Part shown: positions 13,603-22,006 of the stretch, in pieces
How positions within the stretch are numbered: position 1 is the stretch's first letter
Layout of the letters: every line of letters begins with the position of its first letter
Source: Pseudomonadota bacterium
GTDB taxonomy: Bacteria; Desulfobacterota; Syntrophobacteria; Syntrophobacterales; Syntrophobacteraceae
Direction of reading: 5' to 3'
NCBI GenBank assembly: GCA_023416335.1
Contig: JAEZHY010000250.1
Coordinates: 1 to 54,146 of the forward strand
DNA: 54,146 nucleotides
The notes under the pieces: generated by a model
Databases searched by the model: none
Told to the model about the DNA's origin: nothing
The model's input: only the letters and a program-made list of their open reading frames with translations
Made by a program: the position numbers and the translations under genes

Positions 13603-16251
13603 ATGGACCAGCTCAACAGGACTGTTCTTTGCGAAAATCACAAAGCTCTCGGGGCAATGATGGTGGATTTCGGCGGATGGGAAATGCCGCTCCAGTATCC
13701 ATCCGGTGTGGTTGAAGAACACCTTGCCACGCGCAAAAACGCAGGGATCTTTGATGTCTCCCACATGGGCAGGTTCATCGTTCGCGGCGCCGATGCGCTG
13801 CCTTTTTTACAGCACGTCCTGACCAACAACGCCGAGGCCCTGGACGGGATGCCCACCGGCGCACAGTATACGATCATCGCAAACGAAGCGGGCGGGGCAA
13901 TCGATGATGCCTACCTCTACAGGTTTGTCGAAGGAGAGTATCTCCTTGTCGTCAATGCGTCGAACCGGGAGAAGGACTGGGAACACCTGCAAAAGTATGT
14001 CTCGAATTTTTCCGACCTCGAAATAATCGACCGCACTGCCGAAATTGCCATGATTGCGCTGCAGGGACCGCTTTCCCGCAAAATGCTGGCAGAGGTCGTC
14101 GAATCCGGCAGGCTTCCGGAACCGGCCAGAAACGCCGTGAGCACCGTCACCATTGCGGGCACGCAGGTACTTGTCGGGAGAACCGGATATACCGGCGAGC
14201 CTCTTTGCTTCGAACTCTTTATCGAACGGGAAAAGGGCGCGATGCTCTGGGATCTGCTCATGGAGAAGGGAGCAAAGCCGATAGGCCTCGGCGCTCGTGA
14301 CACCCTTCGCCTGGAAGCCGCCCTGCCCCTCTACGGTCATGAATTCGGCAACGATCCGAACGGCACGGAAATTCCTGTATTCGCCGTTCCGCTCGCGAAA
14401 TTCGGAGTCAGCTTTTCTCCGCTCAAGGGTAATTTCGTCAGCCGCGAGGCACTTGCAAAGCAGTTTACAGCCTATTCGAAGATCCTCTCCCGCGATTATT
14501 CGTCCATTGCCGACCTCCCGCGGATAATCCAACCGCTCGCCGTTACGGGACGAGGGGTTGCGCGTGCCGGGTTCAAAGTCCTGAAAGACGGCCGGCAGAT
14601 CGGCTGGGTAACGAGCGGCACGATGGTTCCGTACTGGGTTTTCGAGGACAAAGGTCTCATTTCCAGGCTGACGGATGCACACCAATTGCGCTCGATCTGC
14701 CTGGCTTGCATGGACAGCGACATTGTTGAAGACGACAAAGTCACGGTCGATATTCGCGGAAAGGCGGTCGATGCGGTGGTCGTGCCCTTTCACCTTCGGT
14801 CCGAAGCTCCTCCGTACGCCCGCCCGATCGTATACAACCACGCAAATCCCGCCTCTGCCTGCGACAACACTGAGGTCAGCGCTAACATCCGGCGACTGTT
14901 GCAGAAGAGCGCCGAAAACACGATCTGGCGCCAGCAGGAGTGCATCAACCTGATCCCGTCCGAGATGACGGTTTCACCGATGGTGCGTCTCCTCTCGGTC
15001 ATGGACCCGGCCTTCCGGTACGCCGAACACAAAGAATCGAAAGCTTTCTACGACGCCGAAATTTTTTACTACCAGGGCACAGACTTCATCGCCGAAGTGG
15101 AATGCCTGCTGGAAGAGGAGATGCGAAAATTCCTCGGCTGCGCGGAAGCCGAAACAAGGCTCATCAGCGGCCAGATGGCCAATACGACCGTGTTCAGCGC
15201 GATGGTCGATTACATCAACCGCGCCGACCGCAGGCAGGAACAGCGGCGTATCCGGCGGGTGATGAACAATCACATCGGCAAAGGCGGCCACCTCAGCGCC
15301 CAGCCCATGGGGGCCCTGCGCGATTTCGTCTGCCGCGATCCGAGAACGGAGCGGCCCGCCGTGGTGAACTTCCCCGTAACGGTCGACAATCCTTATAAAA
15401 TCGACGTGGACGCCGCGCTGGAGCTGATCGATTCCTACCAGCCTGAACTCATCATTTTCGGAAAGAGCATGGTCATTCACAAGGAGCCGGTGGCCGAGAT
15501 CAGAAAATTCATCGACTCACGGCATATCGATACGGTCATCATGTACGACATGGCCCATGTTCTCGGACTGATCGGACCTCATTTCCAGATGCCCTTCCTG
15601 GAAGGGGCCGATCTGGTGACCGGTTCGACCCACAAGACCTACTTCGGCACCCAGCGCGGGATAATCGGAAGCCGATTCCAGGAACACGAGGAGCGGTACG
15701 AACTCTGGGAAGCCGTCAAAAGGAGATCCTTTCCGGGCGCGGTATCGAACCACCATCTCGGGACCCTGCTGGGGCTGCTGATGGCGGCTTACGAGATGAA
15801 TCATTTCAAGGACGAATACCAGCCGAAGGTGCTTGCCAATGCGAAGGCTTTCGCGCGCGCCCTCAGGGAATGCGGGTTCGACGTGGCGGGAGATCCGGCA
15901 ATAGACTTCACGGAAACCCACCAGGTAATCGTGGACGTAGGCTATGCCAGGGGACCGGAAGTCGCTCTGAGGCTGGAAAAGAACAATATCATTTGTAACT
16001 ACCAGGCAACCCCGGACGAAGAAGGATTTACGGCCTCGGGAGCCATCCGCCTCGGGGTCTCGGAAATGACCCGTTTCGGAATGGAAGGGAAGGATTTCCA
16101 ACTCCTGGCGCAACTCATGAAAGAAGCGGTAGACGGCATCGACGTGAAGGAACAGGTAAAGACGTTGCGCGGGCAGTTCCGCGATCTGCAATTCTGCTTC
16201 AGTGGCGATGAATACGGAGAAATGATGCAGAAGCTGCACGAGCTTATTTAG
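13603..16251 (+). CDS. Fusion of aminomethyltransferase (GcvT) and divergent serine hydroxymethyltransferase
   Basis: Protein of 882 residues. Residues 1 to about 390 are GcvT-like (glycine cleavage T-protein): GGWEMPLQYPSGVVEEH, FDVSHMGRF, GGAIDDAYLYRF, VNASNREKDWEHL, RTGYTGEPLCFELF, GLGARDTLRLEAALPLYGHE. Residues from about 415 to the end are SHMT-like: INLIPSEMTVSP, NHIGKGGHLSAQPMG, LIIFGKSM, MYDMAHVLGLIGP and GSTHKTYFGTQRG, whose Lys678 is the expected PLP lysine. SHMT normally has YPGKRYYGG and THKTLRGPRGG; both loops are altered here. Both halves handle glycine and methylene-tetrahydrofolate, so the fusion could channel one-carbon units. No gcvH or gcvP is adjacent. The start follows AAGGGG. 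Confidence 0.9.
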   Translation: MDQLNRTVLCENHKALGAMMVDFGGWEMPLQYPSGVVEEHLATRKNAGIFDVSHMGRFIVRGADALPFLQHVLTNNAEALDGMPTGAQYTIIANEAGGAIDDAYLYRFVEGEYLLVVNASNREKDWEHLQKYVSNFSDLEIIDRTAEIAMIALQGPLSRKMLAEVVESGRLPEPARNAVSTVTIAGTQVLVGRTGYTGEPLCFELFIEREKGAMLWDLLMEKGAKPIGLGARDTLRLEAALPLYGHEFGNDPNGTEIPVFAVPLAKFGVSFSPLKGNFVSREALAKQFTAYSKILSRDYSSIADLPRIIQPLAVTGRGVARAGFKVLKDGRQIGWVTSGTMVPYWVFEDKGLISRLTDAHQLRSICLACMDSDIVEDDKVTVDIRGKAVDAVVVPFHLRSEAPPYARPIVYNHANPASACDNTEVSANIRRLLQKSAENTIWRQQECINLIPSEMTVSPMVRLLSVMDPAFRYAEHKESKAFYDAEIFYYQGTDFIAEVECLLEEEMRKFLGCAEAETRLISGQMANTTVFSAMVDYINRADRRQEQRRIRRVMNNHIGKGGHLSAQPMGALRDFVCRDPRTERPAVVNFPVTVDNPYKIDVDAALELIDSYQPELIIFGKSMVIHKEPVAEIRKFIDSRHIDTVIMYDMAHVLGLIGPHFQMPFLEGADLVTGSTHKTYFGTQRGIIGSRFQEHEERYELWEAVKRRSFPGAVSNHHLGTLLGLLMAAYEMNHFKDEYQPKVLANAKAFARALRECGFDVAGDPAIDFTETHQVIVDVGYARGPEVALRLEKNNIICNYQATPDEEGFTASGAIRLGVSEMTRFGMEGKDFQLLAQLMKEAVDGIDVKEQVKTLRGQFRDLQFCFSGDEYGEMMQKLHELI

Positions 16252-16562
16252 GGCAGCTTGAGCAAGAGAATTATCGAAGAAGTCGGCGGGGGAAGCGATG
16301 GTCTTTTCGCGTCCACCGTCCGACCGGTTCGATAAGCGCGCTTTCCCGCCAATACTTGATCCAGGTTGATGGATGGCGGGCACGAAAAAGCTTTACCCCG
16401 CTCCGCTCCCACACCCTACCCGGCTCACCGTTCCTCTTTATGCCGCGTTTTCGCAGCCCCCCAGGCAGTGCTGGAGCCATTTTAGGTGTCTCTCTCCGAA
16501 AAAAAGGAAGACACAGCCTCGGAAAATGGTTACCTTTCCGATTCCCAAGGGAGGTAGAAAAA
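16252..16562. other. Spacer upstream of the AAA ATPase gene
   Basis: No separate gene is supported. The AAA frame stays open back to 16356, but that extension has no similarity to the family pattern and no binding site. GGGAGG lies eight bases before the chosen ATG at 16563. Confidence 0.4.
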
Positions 16563-17645
16563 ATGAGTGAGAAAATGCCTGAAGTTCTTTCGCCTGAAGA
16601 ATGCTCCGGAAAGATCTTCGAAGTATCCGGAGTGAAGTTCGACGGCGAAACCGCTTCGGATTTATGGGCAAAAATACTGCAGCACAAGTGGCTTCTTTCC
16701 GAAAAGGTCGGACGGGACGTGGGATTCCGCACCGCCTGCATCGATTTCCTTGAAAACGAGGAACAGGCTATGAATGAATATCTCTGCTACAAAACGAGAG
16801 ATATTCTCACCGAAATGGGAGCGCAGACAATAAGCAGGGAGATCTGGGATACCATTGCCGACTCACAACCGCCCAAACAACTCATACAGCGGAGGATCAT
16901 CCTGCCGCTTACCGAGGAGGACCTTTCGAGAAAACACGGCGTTAATCCGCCGAAAACGATAATATTTTTCGGTCCTCCCGGAACGGGCAAGACCCATTTT
17001 GTCAAAGCAATTGCCGGGGTATTGTCCTGGTGGTACATCGAGATTGCGCCCAGCATGCTCATGGAAGATGGGAAGGAAAAACTGGGGGCCAATTTGCGCA
17101 GGATCATGGAAAAGGTCCGCCATTTGGATCAGGTCGTCATCTTCATCGACGAGTTCGAAGAACTCGCCGGGAGCCGCGACACGGCTGACAGTCTGGACCA
17201 GTCGATCACAAACGAGTTTCTGAAGCAGGTCCCTTCGTTCAAAAACGAGAGCAAAAAACTGCTCCTCGTGTGTGCAACCAACCACATACGCAGACTGGAC
17301 CCTGCTCTGCTGCGCCCGGGGAGGTTCGATTGCATCATCCCTGTGGGAGGATTGAGTCCGGATGAGCGGAGGACTATCCTGGAGCACTACCTGTCACGGC
17401 TGAATACCGGTAAGATAGATATCGACAGGATCGTTGAAGAAACCACCAGGTGCACTCCCGCCGATATCCAATACCTTTTCGACCAGACGGCGCAGTTCGC
17501 TTTCGAACAGGAAATCGCACGGAAGGAAGATTACAAGGTAGATACCGCAACCATAATTCGAATCATGAGCACAATACGTCCATCCCTCACACCCGATATC
17601 ATCGAGGAATTCGAAAAGGACAGCCTCGCCTATGCGAGGGCGTGA
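16563..17645 (+). CDS. AAA ATPase with N-terminal domain of unknown function
   Basis: Protein of 360 residues; start at the ATG following GGGAGGTAGAAAAA. The C-terminal 230 residues are a single AAA module: Walker A GPPGTGKT beginning at residue 137, Walker B VIFIDEFEEL, sensor 1 LLVCATNH, and the arginine-finger region DPALLRPGRFD. The N-terminal 100 residues carry HKWLLSEKVGRDVGFRTA, which resembles the HxWxLSExxGRDVG motif I recall from DUF4032 proteins. The protein has one AAA domain and no protease or membrane segment, so a remodelling or activation role is likely but the partner is unknown. It lies 311 bases after the GcvT-SHMT gene on the same strand. Confidence 0.8.
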   Translation: MSEKMPEVLSPEECSGKIFEVSGVKFDGETASDLWAKILQHKWLLSEKVGRDVGFRTACIDFLENEEQAMNEYLCYKTRDILTEMGAQTISREIWDTIADSQPPKQLIQRRIILPLTEEDLSRKHGVNPPKTIIFFGPPGTGKTHFVKAIAGVLSWWYIEIAPSMLMEDGKEKLGANLRRIMEKVRHLDQVVIFIDEFEELAGSRDTADSLDQSITNEFLKQVPSFKNESKKLLLVCATNHIRRLDPALLRPGRFDCIIPVGGLSPDERRTILEHYLSRLNTGKIDIDRIVEETTRCTPADIQYLFDQTAQFAFEQEIARKEDYKVDTATIIRIMSTIRPSLTPDIIEEFEKDSLAYARA

Positions 17646-18387
17646 CGGCCGTTCTCCGGAAGGCCCAGGACGCCGTAGGCAAATTAAGAGCCTGCGGCGC
17701 CACACCCATTGAGAGACGGGCACAAATCGGAAAAGGGCCGTAGGATGGGTGGGAGCGGAGCGGGAGCCCATCGTTTTTTGAGGCTCCTTCCCCTCTCAGC
17801 CGCAGGGGAGTTCAGGGACTGTCGAATACGACTTCTTTTTCGTATGACGACTTTCCCGTGTTTTAGACAGCGACTTATGCCCTTCCGGCCAATCATTCCG
17901 GGGCGTTCCGAAAAGCGATGGGTTGTCACCCATCCTACGCCCACTACGGCTTTACACCCCCATTGGGAGACGGGGACTGGAATCTTTTGTGCTGGTGTGA
18001 CGTAAAACAAGCAAACGGTGAGTCGTGTAGGGTGGGCACAAGCTTCACCGTGCCCACCGTTCGGTCAATCCGACATATATGAATGCGGATTAATTGTGAA
18101 TTCAAGACCTTAAAAACCCTGGTTCCCGGCTCAAAAGCACTGCGGGATGACGGGATTGAGGGCTCCGTCATAAAATGCCCGGGAACCAGATCCGTCTTTA
18201 TTTGGGCAACAGCCCGAAACCTTGGGAACCAGCGAGGGATGCCCCACCCTACGGTCTACGTCTCCAAGTTATGGCGCGGTCTCCCGACCGCACCGGCCTG
18301 CCGGCATCGCCGTATTTCGTGAATTTACCGATATGGGGCCATTTACACATGCTCCGTCCGGCACCGATCCCCATCATTAACGGGTTG
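17646..18387. repeat. Gene-free spacer made of dispersed repeats
   Basis: About 740 bases with no supported gene. It contains GTAGGATGGGTG...CCCATCG copies (17740-17774 and, inverted, 17914-17940), a GTAGGGTGGGCAC...GTGCCCACC hairpin (18009-18076), a reverse-oriented partial copy of the 110-bp repeat (18084-18155), and scattered GGGAACCAG pieces. All recur elsewhere in the window. Confidence 0.6.
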
Positions 18388-18936
18388 CTACGAAGCCGCA
18401 CTTAAAGGGAGTTCCAGCTTCCTGGCCGCACTTCCGATCGGGACCAGGATGCCTTTTCTCTTTCCAAAGTTCCTGCATTTCTTGAGCGATGGGAGAAGCA
18501 GATCGATTTTCTTGGTATGCCTTGGCGGCATAAGATCTTGAAATTCCACCAGATGTACTTTTCCGCCGATCCAGAGTTCGAATCGGTCGCCGAACTTATA
18601 GTCTTTCGCTATATCGCGGCTCAAAGCTATGACCTTCCAGTAATGGTCGGGCCTGAGGCGAAGCAGCGACGCGGTCTGATTGGGCGTTCTGTCGGTACAC
18701 TTCGGGACGTTCGTGTACGCAGTTACGGTGATGAAATGTGTATTGGGAACAAGTGCCGAACAATCTGCGTCGGAATCCATTGCAACCGGCAGCAGAAGCC
18801 CCACGACAAACACGAGCGGGATCAGCCCTGCCGATTTCCTGGCTGCTTTCCTTGCGGCGCGGATGGAGAATAGGTCTGAGACGGAGTCCTCGTAGATTTC
18901 GAGGCGTTCGATATCAAATTTTGCCTGTGAATGCAT
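18388..18936 (-). CDS. Membrane-anchored 3D-domain protein
   Basis: Protein of 182 residues starting at the ATG behind GGGAGGAATTTA. Residues 1-33 are cytoplasmic, about 37-53 are a membrane helix (AGLIPLVFVVGLLLPVA), and the rest is outside. From residue 68 the pattern VTAYTNVPKCTDRTPNQTAS, VIALSRDIAKDYKFGDRFEL, FQDLMPPRHTKKIDLLLPS and GKRKGILVPIG matches the 3D (Asp-Asp-Asp) double-psi beta-barrel found in MltA and cell-wall-acting proteins, with the conserved aspartates in SRDIA, QDLM and KIDLL. A role on peptidoglycan is plausible. It lacks a LysM or SH3 cell-wall-binding module. It stands alone among repeats. Confidence 0.7.
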   Translation of the reverse strand: MHSQAKFDIERLEIYEDSVSDLFSIRAARKAARKSAGLIPLVFVVGLLLPVAMDSDADCSALVPNTHFITVTAYTNVPKCTDRTPNQTASLLRLRPDHYWKVIALSRDIAKDYKFGDRFELWIGGKVHLVEFQDLMPPRHTKKIDLLLPSLKKCRNFGKRKGILVPIGSAARKLELPLSAAS

Positions 18937-19321
18937 TAAATTCCTCCCGGTTTAAAGTTGGAAATTTGAACCGGTAGGTTGCATGGAGCACAGACTGTGC
19001 CAGGGATGGGACACGGGAGTGTTCGGAACATGCCGGCAACATTGTAGGATAGCCGAGATACTTGCATCCGGACATCTCGATTCCTGGATTCCGGTTTTCA
19101 CCCATTTGCGGTTCCAGGCCGGCACGGTCGGGAAACCGTGCCTCAACATGAGTCCCCGGGCATTTTTCGACGGAACTCCCCATCCCGTCATCCCGCAGTG
19201 CTTTTAAGTCGGGATCCAGGGCTTTTAAGGTCTTGAATTCGCGGCTAATCCGCCCTGAAAGACTGGTTTTCGGTGAACTTGTCCTGATCGAACGCCGGAA
19301 TGACGAGATATGACCGTTTAC
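18937..19321. repeat. Repeat-filled spacer
   Basis: No gene supported. It holds a CGGCACGGTCGGGAAACCGTGCC hairpin element (19111-19150) directly followed by a full copy of the 110-bp dispersed repeat (19186-19307) running from GTCATCCCGCAGTGC to GCCGGAATGACGAG. Confidence 0.6.
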
Positions 19322-21427
19322 TCAGGATTCGACGTATTCTATGCCTCGCCAGTCCGCAGCCGGCTTGGTTCCCCTGTATTGACGGCAGCGGGCGAGGTAG
19401 AAGGCCGTGGGAGGGTCGGAAGGAAATTCGGCGGACAGGCGCTCGAAAATATCACAGGCTTTGTCCCATTCGCCTGCCAGGTAGGCTTCGACTCCGTTAG
19501 TAAAATCCCGGCAGAGAACGGCAGTCTTTGCGTTCTCTTCTCCGGGTTCCTTTTCAGCCATCAGTTCATATATCGTGGTTTCTTCGCTCTTGCCCTTGAC
19601 CGCTATGATGCCCAACAGCCTGAACAGAAAGCTGTCCGCTACGGCGTCATGCGTCCTTCGGGTAACGATAATGCCGGATCCGTACAGCTTATTTGCTCCT
19701 TCAAGCCGGCTGGCAAGATTGACGTTGTCGCCCATGACCGTGTAGTTGATCCTCTCGCTCGAACCGACATTTCCGACCAAGGTAATACCGGTACTTATGC
19801 CTATTCTGGTAATAAAAGGCTTCTTGCCCTGGCTTTCCCATTTGCCGTTCAGTTCCCTGATCTTCTTCTGGCAGCGCAAGCCGGCTCTGCAGGCATGGAG
19901 GACGTGGTCCTCGTCGGGCACGGGAGCCCCCCAGAATGCAAGGATCGCATCGCCGATGAACTTGTCGATCGTAGCCTTTTGGGCAGTCAGAATTTTCGTC
20001 AGCTCGTCGAAATACTCCGACAGGTGGAGCATGAGGTCTTCCGGGGTCATGCTCTCGGATATCGCAGTAAAGCCCGCGATGTCGGAAAACAAAATGGTCA
20101 GTTCCTTCTTGTGTCCTCCCAGACGGGCTTCTTCGCCGGTATTGACGAGCTGACGCACCAGTTCGTGCGGAACGTATCTTCTGAAGGCCTTGAGTCCGGA
20201 CTTCATGGCGGAGATCGCGTTGCTCATCAATTGGATCTCCTTGATATGCGACCGGACCGCCACCCTACCGTCGAGCTGGAAATTCTTGATCTTGCCGGTT
20301 TCTTCGGTGAGCATCTGAATGGGCCGGCTGATGCTCCGGGCGATGAAAACGGCCATCAGAACAGCCACCCCAAGTATGAGCACACAGAGAAAGAGTGATT
20401 GCTCTATCAGCTGCCAGGCATCGCTTGTGAAATCGTCCTCCGGGACCACAAGGACGATTTCCCAGGGGACGGGAAAAGTCTCCGGAAACCGCGAGAAGGA
20501 GGCAAAATACCGCTTCCCCTCCGATTCGACGAACAGCTTATTGTTCCCCGTGGCCATGTGTTCCCGGAAGGCCGTACTGATTGGAGGACTCTCCAGCTCT
20601 TCTATTCGCACCGGGCGAAGCTTCCCGGCCTCTTCCTTTATTATTCCCGATATATCCGGATGAGCGACGACTTCCTTCTTCTGATTGATGATGAACACCA
20701 CGCCGGACTTCCCGATCTTCAACTCCTTCAGAAAATCGGATATCGCGTCCAGCTCGATGTCCATCGCCCAGACTCGCGTAACGTTCCCTTTTCCGTCTAT
20801 GACCGGAAAAGCCGAAGTCACGGCTGGTTTCTTGTTTCTGAAGAGAATATAGACGTCGGTCCAGAAATTTGCGCGCGTATCGCGGGCACCTATGTACCAG
20901 GGTCGAACCCGGGGATCGTATTCGATCGTATTGGACACCCTGGTCTCGTACATCTCGAAATCGCTTTTCCAGTAGTGGAACAGGTCCATCGGCGGCGAGG
21001 CGTTCGGCAGAATGATGCGCGTTTCCATTATTCCATCGGGAAGCCTCCAGGCGCGGATATAACTGCCCTGTTCATCGGCGAGATAAAACTGGGCGATTTG
21101 CGGATAGGACTTCAGAACGCCCAGGGTATATGACTCAACCCGATCGGGATCGGCACATTCGATGGCCCCGAGTTGCGCGAGCCTGGAACTCATCTCGGTT
21201 GCAATAGATGCGGGCAGGAAATAGTTCCCGGCCTTCTCGATCACCAGTTCAACCACCTGGTGCATCAGTTCCTGATTCAGACTCAATACTATGTCTTTGT
21301 TTTTGTAGTAATTATAGGAGATTATCGGTACTACGGTGAGGGCGAGCAAACCGACGATGGCGGACAGCACCAGTATCTGGAAACTGCGCTCTCCCGTGCT
21401 GAATGGCTTCAGATGCCGCTTGCCCAT
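19322..21427 (-). CDS. Membrane sensor adenylate/guanylate cyclase (Cache-HAMP-CYC)
   Basis: Protein of 701 residues. A first membrane helix (about 18-38) and a second (about 345-370) bracket a periplasmic Cache-type sensor (FYLADEQGSYIRAWR, VRPWYIGARDTRANFWTDVY, AFPVIDGKGNVTRVWAMDI). A HAMP linker follows (SISRPIQMLTEETGKI), then a class III nucleotide cyclase domain: LTILFSDIAGFTAISE and TIDKFIGDAILAFWG carry the two metal-binding aspartates, and VMGDNVNLASRLEG the conserved Asn and Arg. The Lys in TIDK favours adenylate over guanylate cyclase, but this is not certain. The tail has a TPR-like helix pair (VEAYLAGEWDKACDIFERL). It makes a cyclic nucleotide in response to an external small ligand. 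Monocistronic by position. Confidence 0.85.
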   Translation of the reverse strand: MGKRHLKPFSTGERSFQILVLSAIVGLLALTVVPIISYNYYKNKDIVLSLNQELMHQVVELVIEKAGNYFLPASIATEMSSRLAQLGAIECADPDRVESYTLGVLKSYPQIAQFYLADEQGSYIRAWRLPDGIMETRIILPNASPPMDLFHYWKSDFEMYETRVSNTIEYDPRVRPWYIGARDTRANFWTDVYILFRNKKPAVTSAFPVIDGKGNVTRVWAMDIELDAISDFLKELKIGKSGVVFIINQKKEVVAHPDISGIIKEEAGKLRPVRIEELESPPISTAFREHMATGNNKLFVESEGKRYFASFSRFPETFPVPWEIVLVVPEDDFTSDAWQLIEQSLFLCVLILGVAVLMAVFIARSISRPIQMLTEETGKIKNFQLDGRVAVRSHIKEIQLMSNAISAMKSGLKAFRRYVPHELVRQLVNTGEEARLGGHKKELTILFSDIAGFTAISESMTPEDLMLHLSEYFDELTKILTAQKATIDKFIGDAILAFWGAPVPDEDHVLHACRAGLRCQKKIRELNGKWESQGKKPFITRIGISTGITLVGNVGSSERINYTVMGDNVNLASRLEGANKLYGSGIIVTRRTHDAVADSFLFRLLGIIAVKGKSEETTIYELMAEKEPGEENAKTAVLCRDFTNGVEAYLAGEWDKACDIFERLSAEFPSDPPTAFYLARCRQYRGTKPAADWRGIEYVES

Positions 21428-22006
21428 CGATGCTCATATCTCCTGCCGGCGGCCCTGACTTGTTCGAGCGTTGATCGTCCGGCGTGTAACCAGTCTCCTG
21501 TTTCCTATTTCAATTAGAGTAATCGGAAGCTTTCGCAAAGAAAATGAACAATATCGGCACAGCTTCGATTCATCCCCCTCCGGAACGGTTGCACCTCTTC
21601 CAGACCTATCTCACAAAGTCCCCGCTTATTCAAGGATTTAACGACTGTGCAACACGGTGGGCAGATTAAGTGAACTCTTGTCCGAGGTTTTGCAGGAGCC
21701 AACGCAAGAGTCCTTCCATTATCGCTGTTTCCTATTTGATTCGGAGTTGCCTTCAAGAAGGATCCAAATAACGTGGGGACCGGTGGCCCCCACACCCCCT
21801 GCGCCGCTCTGCGGCTTACTTGGCGATCGGCCCAAGAGGGCCGAAATCTGGTGCAAGTGCTTGGTCGGGTTAACCTCTTCCGCCTCGGCAGGGAATTGAA
21901 TATCAACGTGAAAGCAACTCAGTAATTATTGATGATAGACGGGAGGTCCATGTCAGGATGGGAGGGCTTTCAGTTCACTGCTCACAGTCCACAGTTCACA
22001 GGTTTG
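21428..22006. other. Spacer between cyclase gene and uvrB
   Basis: About 580 bases. No ORF shows family resemblance; the longest minus-strand frame (21514-21906) has no binding site and looks like chance. 21971-22001 is a GTTCACTGCTCACAGTCCACAGTTCAC repeat also found at 32085 and 45211, located right at the 3' end of uvrB. Confidence 0.45.

Noticed and set aside
17646..18387. Tandem repeats as a CRISPR array
   Set aside because: Repeats are irregularly spaced, of several families, palindromic and not separated by uniform spacers; no cas genes.
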